Positions 11,057 through 19,283 of a stretch of DNA of 64,000 nt are shown here, in pieces. Position numbers and translations under genes: made by a program. Position 1 is the stretch's first letter, and each line of letters starts with the position of its first letter. The notes under the pieces were generated by a model. The model saw only the letters and a list, made by a program, of their open reading frames with translations. It was not told where the DNA came from and did no database searches. The stretch lies in NCBI RefSeq assembly GCF_020283565.1, contig NC_060064.1, positions 25,130,337-25,194,336 on the forward strand. Direction: 5' to 3'. Source of the DNA: Trifolium pratense (taxonomy: Eukaryota > Streptophyta > Magnoliopsida > Fabales > Fabaceae).

Positions 11057-11557
11057 AGGATTATATGTGTATCTTTTTTAAGTCCAAGAAGTTCGGTTGA
11101 ACCCTTCGCATGTGTGTGGAGACGCGGGTTTGGCTTGGGTAATAATTCATAAGTAATTTTATCCCAACAACAAATTCGATTATAAAGAGAAAACATAAAT
11201 AAACACATACCTATGATCAAAAATCATATTTTTTTAATAATATTTTTATTTTGGAGGATATACTAGTGTCCCTATGTTTGTGTTATTTTTATGTAACTTA
11301 GAAGTTAGAACAAAATTTTATTAGGGAAAATAAACACATACCTATTATAAAAAAAAATACCAGAGGCCAAACAAACCACCGCCAACTAAAATCATTTTGC
11401 AATTTGCATATGTAAACACACAAAAACATGTTGAACAACACTATATGAAAAAGACCAATTCTAACATTATTAAATTGATCTTATATATTTTTATATATAC
11501 AGGTAAGTAGGATTATTCAGAATCACATATATCACACTCCAATCGTTAAATAGTCAG

Positions 11558-11665
11558 TGGTGATTGACGCTAAACTTAGTATGGAGGACCACAATTCGAT
11601 CACCATCACTGCGATCAGGAGGGGACTGAAACCACTTGATTTAAGAACTGACGGCCGATCAGATT
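11558..11665 (+). repeat. SINE-like fragment
   Basis: The segment (GGTGATTGACGCTAAAC, then ACAATTCGATCACC and GCGATCAGGAGGGG) matches the repeat at 56905-57055, which keeps a better box-B sequence. It lies just left of the Sirevirus insertion. The remaining sequence from 11073 to 11694 is AT-rich and holds nothing else I can identify. Confidence 0.5.
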
Positions 11666-11694
11666 AATAGAAATATAATTTCATCTAGACTTAA

Positions 11695-12815
11695 TGTTGG
11701 AACAAAATTGATTTAAAAATGTTTGCCCCTAAATCTATAAAGGTTTTGATGATAACAAAGTATTAATAAACAATTGGAAGGACTAAAAATTTATTTTAAG
11801 TGCGCAGATATAAGCATCATATAAGTCCTGAGTGAAGTTCAGAGGATGTGAACTCAGAAGTTCACAAGCGCTCAGAAGATGTTGGACTTCAGAGGTTACA
11901 ACGTTCAGAGGATGAAGACTTCAGAACTTCTTGTCTGTCTACAAGCTTCATCAAACTCTGAAGATCTCTTTGAAAGCTGTGAAGATTCCCTTTGCTAGTC
12001 AACTCTTCTACCAATGAAGAAAAGGACCTTTCAAGTCTGATCAGTTCAGCTACCTCTGTTCTGTCTGTCCTAACTTGAGAACGTGGGTTTTCAGTTTTGT
12101 TAGCTGAATAAGGAAAGTCCACTCTGCAGTAGTCAAAGTACCTGAAACTCTTTCTTAGTTTTGGATACAACCAAACTGCATCAAGACAGACTGCTTGAGG
12201 ACAAAAGATTATCAACTCCAACGGTTCTTTTTGCAACGACTCTTTTCTAGTAGTATATATACTAGAAGATTCAGCTACAACAAATAAAACTATTATCAAG
12301 AATTGAACGTGCGCTGAACAAACTCTGAACTCTGTGATATACAAGCTCTGAACCTCTGTTAAGTGTTTTTGCACTTCAGCCAAATACTCTGTACTATTTG
12401 TATTTGCTCTCTTTTAGGTTCATCTAAGAGCACTTGTATATTTTTATATACTTTGTTGTTACGTGTGTAACTTAAGCTTGTGTGCTTAAGTGTAAGACTT
12501 AAGCTTGTGTGCTTAAGTGTGAAGTCTCTTGCTTGTGTGCTTGAGCATTGTTGTGAAGTCTCTTGCTTGTGTGCTTGAGCAGGTGTAATCTTGTGTGATT
12601 ATAGTGAAATCCCTTGGAAGTGCAAGGGGACTGGACTACTCTCGTTTTGTGAGAGGAACCAGTATAAATTGCTTGTGTGATCTCTCTCTCTCTCTATCTT
12701 GTTATTTATTGTGTTATTTTTCCGCTGCTAACGTAGTTGAGTTAAGAACTTGAAAAAGTTTTAACTTAGCTAAAACACAATTCAACCCCCCCCTTCTTGT
12801 GTTTTCACACCTTCA
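11695..12815 (+). repeat. 5' LTR of copy A
   Basis: The LTR starts TGTTGGAACAAAATTG and ends CACACCTTCA. A TATA-like TATATATA at 12254-12261 sits inside a small inverted repeat (CTAGTA/TACTAG) and is a candidate promoter. A second AT-rich candidate is near 12436. About 12470-12600 carries tandem, partly palindromic units around AAGCTTGTGTGCTTAAG. TTCAGAG-type motifs are dense in the first 300 bp. Confidence 0.93.
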
Positions 12816-12817
12816 AT

Positions 12818-12829
12818 TGGCATCAGAGC
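12818..12829 (+). promoter_or_regulatory. Primer binding site, copy A
   Basis: TGGCATCAGAGC lies two bases after the LTR. It matches the initiator-methionine tRNA 3' complement usual for copia elements (TGGTATCAGAGC) except for C in place of T at position 4. All three copies share this change. Confidence 0.8.
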
Positions 12830-12885
12830 ACCTGGTCTGTTACTTTCACTTAACAGTGAGACAGTAAAGATCTTGTGAGAACACT

Positions 12886-13818
12886 ATGTCTGGAGGAGAT
12901 GATAGTAGTACTAGAACAACCGGTGAAGCCGGTAATGCCAGTGGTGCTGGTGGTGGTCCTAGAAATGCTTTTGGTTTTGACTACTTAAGTAATGAATCAC
13001 ATGAACATAGTGGCAACAGAAAAGCCCCTATATTCAATGGTGATGCTTCATTATTTGAGTGGTGGAAAGAGAGACTGTATAGCAATATTACTGCTATTGA
13101 TCATGAGTTGTGGGATTTGGTTGAGTTGGGAGTAACTTTTGAAAACTTAAATGAACATGGAAGATTGTCCATTGAGCATAGAAAGTTACTCACACCAGCT
13201 AACTTAAAAATCTACACTAAGCATCATAGAGTAAAGGACATTGTTGTTGGTGCTATTAGACATGAGGATTATGTCAGAATAGAGAACAAGTCTACTGCTA
13301 AATCTATCTTTGATTCTATGTGTGCTACCTATGATGGTAATGAAAAGGTTCAAGAGGCTAAAGCTAGTCTTTTGATAAGGCAATATGAACTTTTCACTAT
13401 GCAACAAGATGAAAACATTGAGACTATGTTTACAAGGTTTCAAATCCTTGTATCTGGTCTTAAAGCTCTTAAGAGAAGTTATTCAACCTATGACCATGTT
13501 CAGAAGATTCTGAGAAGTATTCCTATTGCTTGGAGACCTAAGGTCACTGCAATAGAGGAAGCTCAAAATCTCAAGACTCTGAGTCTTGAAGCTCTGATAA
13601 GCAATCTCAGAAGCCATGAGATGGTTCTGGATGCTGACTCAGAAACTAAGAAGAAGTCTAAGTCAGTGGCTTTACAGTCAACTAAGACTACTTCTAAGGC
13701 TCTTAAGACTCAGCTTCTTGATATTGAAGAAGAATCTTCTGCTGATGGTCAAGAGGATGAGATGAATGAGGATGAGTTTGCTTTGTTCACCAAGTTTCAG
13801 CAATGGAACAGATTTAAC
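12886..13818 (+). pseudogene. gag: gag of copy A, N-terminal part (interrupted by copy B)
   Basis: This is the first 311 codons of a Sirevirus Gag, starting [15 protein letters not shown]. Residues from about 45 onward, with [15 protein letters not shown], are the copia-type capsid domain that begins with a conserved aromatic/W motif. The frame is open to the exact insertion point of copy B at 13818, where B's LTR supplies a stop. The rest of the gene resumes at 26069 after the TTAAC duplication. I see no stop or frameshift other than the insertion. The protein is nearly identical to B's Gag over this stretch (for example RSIPIAW here and RSLPIAW in B). As it stands it could only give a truncated capsid. 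Confidence 0.9.
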
Positions 13819-14939
13819 TGAAGGTGTGAAAACACAAGAAGGGGGGGTTGAATTGTGTTTTAGCTAAGTTAAAACTTTTTCAAGTTCTTAACTCAACTAC
13901 TTTAGCAGCGGAAAAATAACACAATAAATAACAAGTTAAAGAGAGAGAGAGAGAGATCACACAAGCAATTTATACTGGTTCCTCTCACAAAACGAGAGTA
14001 GTCCAGTCCCCTTGCACTTCCAAGGGAGTTCACTATAATCACACAAGATTACACCTGCTCAAGCACACAAGCAAGAGACTTCACAACTATGCTCAAGCAC
14101 ACAAGCTTAAGACTTCACACTTAAACACACAAGTTTAAGTTTCACACTTAAGCACACAAGCTTAAGTTTCCTCAAGTAATAATAAAGTATATAAAAATAT
14201 ACAAGTGCTCTTAGATGAACCTAAAAGAGAGCAAATACAAATAGTACAGAGTATTTGGCTGAAGTGCAAAAACACTTGACAGAGGTTCAGAGCTTGTATA
14301 TCAGAGTTCAGAGTTTGTTCAGCGCACGTTCAATTCTTGCTAATAATTGTTATATGTTGTAGCTGAATCTTCTAGTATATATACTACTAGAAAAGAGTCG
14401 TTGCAAAAAGAACCGTTGGAGTTGATAATCTTTTGTCCTCAAGCAGTCTGTCTTGATGCAGTTTGGTTGTATCCAAAACTAAGAAAGAGTTTCAGGTACT
14501 TTGACTACTGCAGAGTGGACTTTCCTTATTCAGCTAACAAAACTGAAAACCCACGTTCTCAAGTTAGGACAGACAGAACAGAGGTAGCTGAACTGATCAG
14601 ACTTGAAAGGTCCTTTTCTTCATTGGTAGAAGAGTTGACTAGCAAAGGGAATCTTTACAGCTTTCAAAGAGATCTTCAGAGTTTGATGAAGCTTGTAGAC
14701 AGACAAGAAGTTCTGAAGTCTTCATCCTCTGAACGTTGTAACCTCTGAAGTCCATCTTCTGAGCGCTTGTAAACTTCTGAGTTCACATCCTCTGAACTTC
14801 ACTCAGGACTTATATGATGCTTATATCTGCGCACTTAAAATAAATTTTTAGTCCTTCCAATTGTTTATTAATACTTTGTTATCATCAAAACCTTTATAGA
14901 TTTAGGGGCAAACATTTTTAAATCAATTTTGTTCCAACA
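13819..14939 (-). repeat. 3' LTR of copy B
   Basis: The 1121-bp LTR is read on the minus strand from 14939 (TGTTGGAAC) to 13819 (CACACCTTCA). It lacks the 33-bp segment found in B's other LTR. Confidence 0.93.
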
Positions 14940-14954
14940 ATCTCCCCCTTTTTG
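14940..14954 (-). promoter_or_regulatory. Polypurine tract of copy B
   Basis: On the minus strand the sequence just before the 3' LTR is AAAAAGGGGGAGAT, the plus-strand priming site for reverse transcription. Related G5-AG motifs recur upstream (at about 15039, 15173 and 15376 on this copy), as expected for the multiplied tracts of Sireviruses. The surrounding 14955-15495 is otherwise non-coding. Confidence 0.8.
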
Positions 14955-15495
14955 ATGATGACAAACATAAGTATTAATTGACAATTGTTGTTAAATTAAC
15001 TTATCATGTTTCTCTTAGGTTTATGAGGTTTGCAAGCTCCCCCTAAGATTGATACTCCATAAAGTCTGAACTTTATGTTTTATCCATGATATTTTAATTT
15101 AGTATAAGATTAAGATGTTTTGAAATAAAACAAATTTCATATCTTTCTTCAGAGTGAGAGGTTTGCAAGCTCTCCCCCTAAGTCTCATAAGGCTAAGTTA
15201 AAATTGCACTCTTAACTTATCCTTACTTATGAAATTTATTTTAGTTTCAACTAACTTAGTCTCCACCTTGAAATACGTAAAACAACTTAAAAGTAACAAC
15301 TTTTAACTTAACAGATAAAAGCGAGATAAAAGGCGTGGTTTCAGTTTTGGAGCATATCAATTAATGCGTAACTACTCCCCCTTTTGTCATTATCAAAAAG
15401 TAAAACAAGTTATATAACCAAGACAGTCAAAGAAAGAAGAGTGGTTGTTACAAAGGTGAATTAATATCAAAAACAAAAACCAACGCGCTCAAGGG

Positions 15496-15505
15496 TTTAT
15501 AAAAG
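15496..15505 (+). promoter_or_regulatory. TATA box of the antisense ORF, copy B
   Basis: TTTATAAAAG is a near-ideal plant TATA box, on the strand opposite to the retrotransposon's genes. It lies 14-23 bp upstream of the first ATG (15519), so transcription would probably start just after that ATG. This favours the next in-frame ATG at 15576 as the real start. Confidence 0.6.
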
Positions 15506-15518
15506 GTGAACGAATAAC

Positions 15519-15884
15519 ATGCCTTCTTCACGTAAAAACAAGAATAAACAAGTGAAGCAAGAGAAAGTTGGAATAATGAAAAGATTTAGTTTACGCATCG
15601 CAGAGTTTAAGAGAAAGAAGAACGAAGAGAAACGCGAAGACGAAGAGAAGGATAAAAAAGATAACAAGATACCACAAGATGCTGAGATAATAATCATCTC
15701 ATCAGACTCTGAAGCTGAAGAGAATGAAGATGATGCTGACTATGTGGAGTTCTTGGCTAGCTATGTTCCAGAAGAGGAACAAGAAGAAGAAGAACAAGAG
15801 CAAAACCCAGATCCCATTGAAATTTCATCAGAGGATGCTGAGGAGAAATCAGAGATTTCTTCTGAGTTTTATCCATCTGATTAG
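15519..15884 (+). CDS. Antisense tail ORF of copy B: acidic/basic nuclear-like protein
   Basis: A 121-codon frame runs opposite to gag and pol and is convergent with the third ORF, whose stop is 260 bp away. The same frame is intact in copies A and C. The N-terminal half is strongly basic (RIAEFKRKKNEEKRE, residues 26-40). The C-terminal half is acidic with two SUMO-interaction-like motifs (IIIISSDSEAEENEDD from residue 57, and PIEISSEDAEE from 99). There is no signal peptide or membrane segment. Met20 (15576) is the likelier start: the TATA box is too close to the first ATG, and amino-acid-changing differences between copies cluster in residues 1-19. From residue 20 on I count one replacement against five silent differences across the three copies. 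An AATAAA at 15943 could end the transcript. The function is unknown. Antisense ORFs are known in some other plant LTR elements, which makes a trans-acting or regulatory role possible. Confidence 0.6.
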   Translation: MPSSRKNKNKQVKQEKVGIMKRFSLRIAEFKRKKNEEKREDEEKDKKDNKIPQDAEIIIISSDSEAEENEDDADYVEFLASYVPEEEQEEEEQEQNPDPIEISSEDAEEKSEISSEFYPSD

Positions 15885-15942
15885 GATTAGGTTGTCTTTT
15901 TCTTTTTCTTTTTACCAATGTACTCAACATTATCAGATCATT

Positions 15943-15948
15943 AATAAA
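15943..15948 (+). terminator. Poly(A) signal for the antisense ORF
   Basis: AATAAA lies about 60 bp after the antisense ORF stop, with T-rich sequence following. The same position in copy C also has AATAAA. Confidence 0.45.
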
Positions 15949-16144
15949 AAATTTTCGTTTTAAAAGCATAGTGTGTTCTTGTGTTCTTATGATCCTATTT
16001 AAAAAAAAATAAATAACAAGTGAACATGAAAAAGTAAGCAAGCAAAACATAAACAAAACAACTTGAAATAGATAAACCCAAAAAAAAATTGTTCAGAAGG
16101 TAAACAAGGAAATAAAGAAAATTTAAAAACAAGTGCATAGAATC

Positions 16145-18868
16145 CTAGGGTTTCTTAAGAAAGGCTAAGAGTTGGTCGAATTTGTCATTCAAGGATCCCA
16201 CATTGGAAACTAAACCATCCACCTTGGTTTCCAATGTCTCTTGAGCAACTCTTTGACGTTCTAGACCTTCTTGCTGTTCCCTCAGGGCTTCTTGAAAAAT
16301 CTGCAACTGATCCGCCATAGCAGGAGCTTGATCTTCAATCACAGGTTCTGGTTCTTCAATCATAGGTGCCTTGCCTTTATCAGAGGGTTCTCCTTCCTCT
16401 GGATAATCTATCATCAGCACATCCTCTTGGTTTTGAGAGGCAAGCACATCCAGGACATCCTCTTCTGTGACATCTTCATTATGTAGCTCATTTGCCAACT
16501 CAGCAACTCTAGCAGCAGCTTCTTCCAGACGTTCATTCTCAATCCGTTGATCCTCAAGACGTTGCAGAAGTGTAGAATCAACCCAGCAATCTTTGAATTC
16601 AGACATACGCCTTACAGCAGCAGCTATAGCAACAAGCTTAGCACGCTCATGCTCTTCATGATTGAACGGCGTTAATCTTTTCAACTCAGCCCTAGCCAGA
16701 CTGTCCCTCATGAAGCTTATACCTTCCAGATCCCTCTTACCAATGACAGCCTTAACCTTTGCAGCAGCAACATCCAAAGTATTGCAAATCCTTGCCTTAA
16801 TGCTGGAAACTTCTTGGTCCACATCAGAAGGACAAACTAAGAACCTGTCCTTTATAGTAGATAATCTAAGCAAATCTTCATGAAATTGAGTGGATAGATT
16901 ACTAAAAATGTTGGATGATGAGGGTGAAGGATTGGGAATGGTAGAGAGAGTAGATGTTTCAGTAGCAGGCTTGGGAGCACAAGTGTGAATACGCTCAGGA
17001 GAAGCATGTTCAGCACTTGGGTTAGGATGTGGTTCAGGGGTTGGTTCAGGTGATGAGATGTCAGAAGTTGATTCAGGGTAAATATGGTCAGGAGATGGTG
17101 CAGGAGATTTATGTTCAGGTGTTGGTTCAGGAGCAATTTGTTCAGGGGTTAGTTCAGGAGATTTATGTTCAGGTGTTGGTTCAGGATGTGGAGAGGATTG
17201 TTTTGTGGGAGAGATTGGTTTAGTGACAGGAATATCTGGTTGAGGTTCAGATGGGGGAATGTCAGGTTGAGGTTGAGGTTGAGGTGATATAGGTTTAGGA
17301 GGTGAGCTAGATTTGTGTTGAGTTTCATGGGAAGGAGGGTGATTATTTAGAGGGTCAGGACTTAGATGTTTTTCTAGTTCAGATAGGGGGTTATCAGAGG
17401 TTGGAATATCAGAGGTTGGTAAGATGGTTTTGAGAGGTTTGGTGTAACCTAATCCAATCTCATTTTCATTAAAGATGAACTGAGTAGACTTACCTTTATC
17501 TTTGGAAATAGGAGCAGGTCTTTTCCTCAAACGAGCAGCAAGAGTCTCCTCATCAGATTCAGTCTCATCTTCTGACGTAGATCCTTCAGATGAACTGTCT
17601 GAACTGTCTTCCTCAATAACAATAGGCTTTTTGGAAGCTCCTTCAGCAGCCTTGTTTGCAGTTTCTTCATGCTTCCTCTTAGTTCTTTGCTCAGCCATAG
17701 ATTGCTCAACCTTAACCTTCTTCTGAGCCAAAAGATCTGGTTTTTCTTGTTCAGCTTTCCTCTTTGGCTTCCTCTTAGGATTATACAAGTTTACAGGGAC
17801 TGGAGGAACCATACTTCTATCAACAACAAATCCTTCTTCTCTGAGCACTTCCAAATAGTCCTGAATTACATGCTCAGCATCAGCTTCAGAAATAACTGGG
17901 TAGCCTTGAACATACAGACGATCTTCAAGTGTAGTAGTTATCTCTTGTGGAGGTGCAACAGGCTTAGATGCAATAAGGCGCATCTTAGTAAGGAAACTAG
18001 CATGAAGAATTTCAGGAGTGAACTTCTTCTCCACAAGCTCTGGGTGAAATTTCTTTAGGTTCTGAACAACATGACCTTGATGTAGAAGGTCTGACAACAA
18101 CCTAGGATAAACTATAGTAGTTTTCCTCTGAGATTTACTTGCAAAGATGGCTTCACAAATCCTTTCAAAGAAGTAATCCCCAAGATTTACCTTCTTTCCT
18201 GTCAGAAGGAAATACAGCAGATGACGATGCGTCCAGGAGATTGTATCAGTTCCACCAACCCTTGGACTGATAGCTGCTATAATGATCTTGAAAAGAACTC
18301 GACATTCATCAGTCAAACCCTTCACTTTCCCTTTTAAGGAGAAGTCTGTGCATATGAGATGCAGAAGATCATCTCTGAATCTTGTATCCTTTTCAAACAC
18401 ATCTAACTCTATCCCAGAGTTAGGAAGACCAAGAAGAGCATTGAAATGAATGGGCGAGAGTGCCAGGTTCATCCCACAGATATTTGACCTAATCTGTACA
18501 CCTGTATAATCCAGCAAACCCATTTCCTTCCTAGTTTTACCTTTCAGACTAGGATCTCTTTCTATTGCAGCAAGCTCTTCCTTCTTAGCTTCATGCTTAT
18601 CAAACACCTTTGCTTTCATCCAGAATTTCTTCAACAAATCTGGGTAGATAGGACCGTTAAGCATGTCGAAGTACTTATCCCAACCTTGAGTGATAAAGTA
18701 CGGCTTAACGTTGAAACCATTAGCTTTCAAACCTTCAAAATCAACTATCTTTTCTGACAGAAACGTGAGTTCAGATTCTGGGAATTCCATCTCGTTCCCA
18801 ACAATCTGAAGGTTCTTGAAAATAAACGGTGGAATCCTTTTTGATGAAGAAGATGAAATACCAGCCAT
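16145..18868 (-). CDS. Third ORF ('envelope-like') of copy B, 907 residues
   Basis: This ORF follows pol by 415 nt and starts with its own ATG. Residues 1-350 form a globular-looking region (GWDKYFDMLNGPIYPDLLKK, then SWTHRHLLYFLL) of the type found in many legume proteins labelled 'envelope-like' or 'putative plant transposon protein'; this is recalled, not searched. Residues 364-400 have several basic clusters (KRKPKRK, KKVKV, RTKRKHE). Residues 415-441 hold PIVIEEDSSDSSSEG and an acidic tract. About 500-640 is a proline-rich array of PEPTPEHKSP-like units. About 660-907 is helical, with Glu/Gln/Leu-rich heptad-like sequence near the end (QLQIFQEALREQQEGLERQ). I see no signal peptide, transmembrane segment or fusion-peptide-like stretch. 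The name 'envelope' is therefore historical. A nuclear or capsid-associated role fits better, but that is inference. Confidence 0.8.
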   Translation of the reverse strand: MAGISSSSSKRIPPFIFKNLQIVGNEMEFPESELTFLSEKIVDFEGLKANGFNVKPYFITQGWDKYFDMLNGPIYPDLLKKFWMKAKVFDKHEAKKEELAAIERDPSLKGKTRKEMGLLDYTGVQIRSNICGMNLALSPIHFNALLGLPNSGIELDVFEKDTRFRDDLLHLICTDFSLKGKVKGLTDECRVLFKIIIAAISPRVGGTDTISWTHRHLLYFLLTGKKVNLGDYFFERICEAIFASKSQRKTTIVYPRLLSDLLHQGHVVQNLKKFHPELVEKKFTPEILHASFLTKMRLIASKPVAPPQEITTTLEDRLYVQGYPVISEADAEHVIQDYLEVLREEGFVVDRSMVPPVPVNLYNPKRKPKRKAEQEKPDLLAQKKVKVEQSMAEQRTKRKHEETANKAAEGASKKPIVIEEDSSDSSSEGSTSEDETESDEETLAARLRKRPAPISKDKGKSTQFIFNENEIGLGYTKPLKTILPTSDIPTSDNPLSELEKHLSPDPLNNHPPSHETQHKSSSPPKPISPQPQPQPDIPPSEPQPDIPVTKPISPTKQSSPHPEPTPEHKSPELTPEQIAPEPTPEHKSPAPSPDHIYPESTSDISSPEPTPEPHPNPSAEHASPERIHTCAPKPATETSTLSTIPNPSPSSSNIFSNLSTQFHEDLLRLSTIKDRFLVCPSDVDQEVSSIKARICNTLDVAAAKVKAVIGKRDLEGISFMRDSLARAELKRLTPFNHEEHERAKLVAIAAAVRRMSEFKDCWVDSTLLQRLEDQRIENERLEEAAARVAELANELHNEDVTEEDVLDVLASQNQEDVLMIDYPEEGEPSDKGKAPMIEEPEPVIEDQAPAMADQLQIFQEALREQQEGLERQRVAQETLETKVDGLVSNVGSLNDKFDQLLAFLKKP

Positions 18869-19283
18869 GTTGGAGATAAGGGTAGGGTTTGGAAAAGCTA
18901 ACGAGAGAGAAAGAAAGTTTGTTGGAGGTTTAGAGAGAATATGAAAGTGTAGGTTTTATTTAAATGCACACAGTTAACACGAAAATAGCAAATTTGGGAA
19001 GTTACGCTAATTGACAGAAAGTTGAATACCAAAAATCATCATTAACCACCCACTACCTGACACACGTAGACCACGTGCAGAAAGTTACTTGGTAACTGCT
19101 ATTTTAATGGACAACTGTTCAGCAGTGAATACTAAACGTTTCCCACTTAAATAGTTCAGAGCCTCTGAGTTATTTAAAAATTCTCTATCAGAGTTAAGTA
19201 CTTCAGAGCTTGTGTTTCAGATGTTCTGAATCATAAGTTCTGATATACATAACCTCTTACACTTTAATTGCCAGAAAAAATTT
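18869..19283 (-). promoter_or_regulatory. Promoter-like spacer before the third ORF, copy B
   Basis: On the minus strand this holds a G-box CACGTG and a second ACGTG core (complement at about 19060-19085), then TTTAAATAAAA and a pyrimidine-rich leader before the ATG. Compared with copies A and C, about 37 bp directly after the TATA-like sequence is missing here, where transcription would start. Confidence 0.5.

Noticed and set aside
11889..12383. Long minus-strand open frame inside the Sirevirus LTRs (133-177 codons; also at 14347, 25476, 32013, 43156 and 47519)
   Set aside because: Between the A/B and C LTR types nearly every difference within the frame changes the amino acid, unlike the antisense tail ORF, and the start shifts between copies. 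I take it as a chance open frame kept by recent common origin.
16852..17136. Overlapping frames within the third ORF (for example Leu/His-rich stretches)
   Set aside because: They are shadows of the proline/serine-rich coding repeat in another frame and are not kept in copies A and C.
16145..18868. True viral envelope glycoprotein
   Set aside because: No signal peptide, transmembrane helix or cysteine-rich ectodomain; the name is only a label for third ORFs of this lineage.
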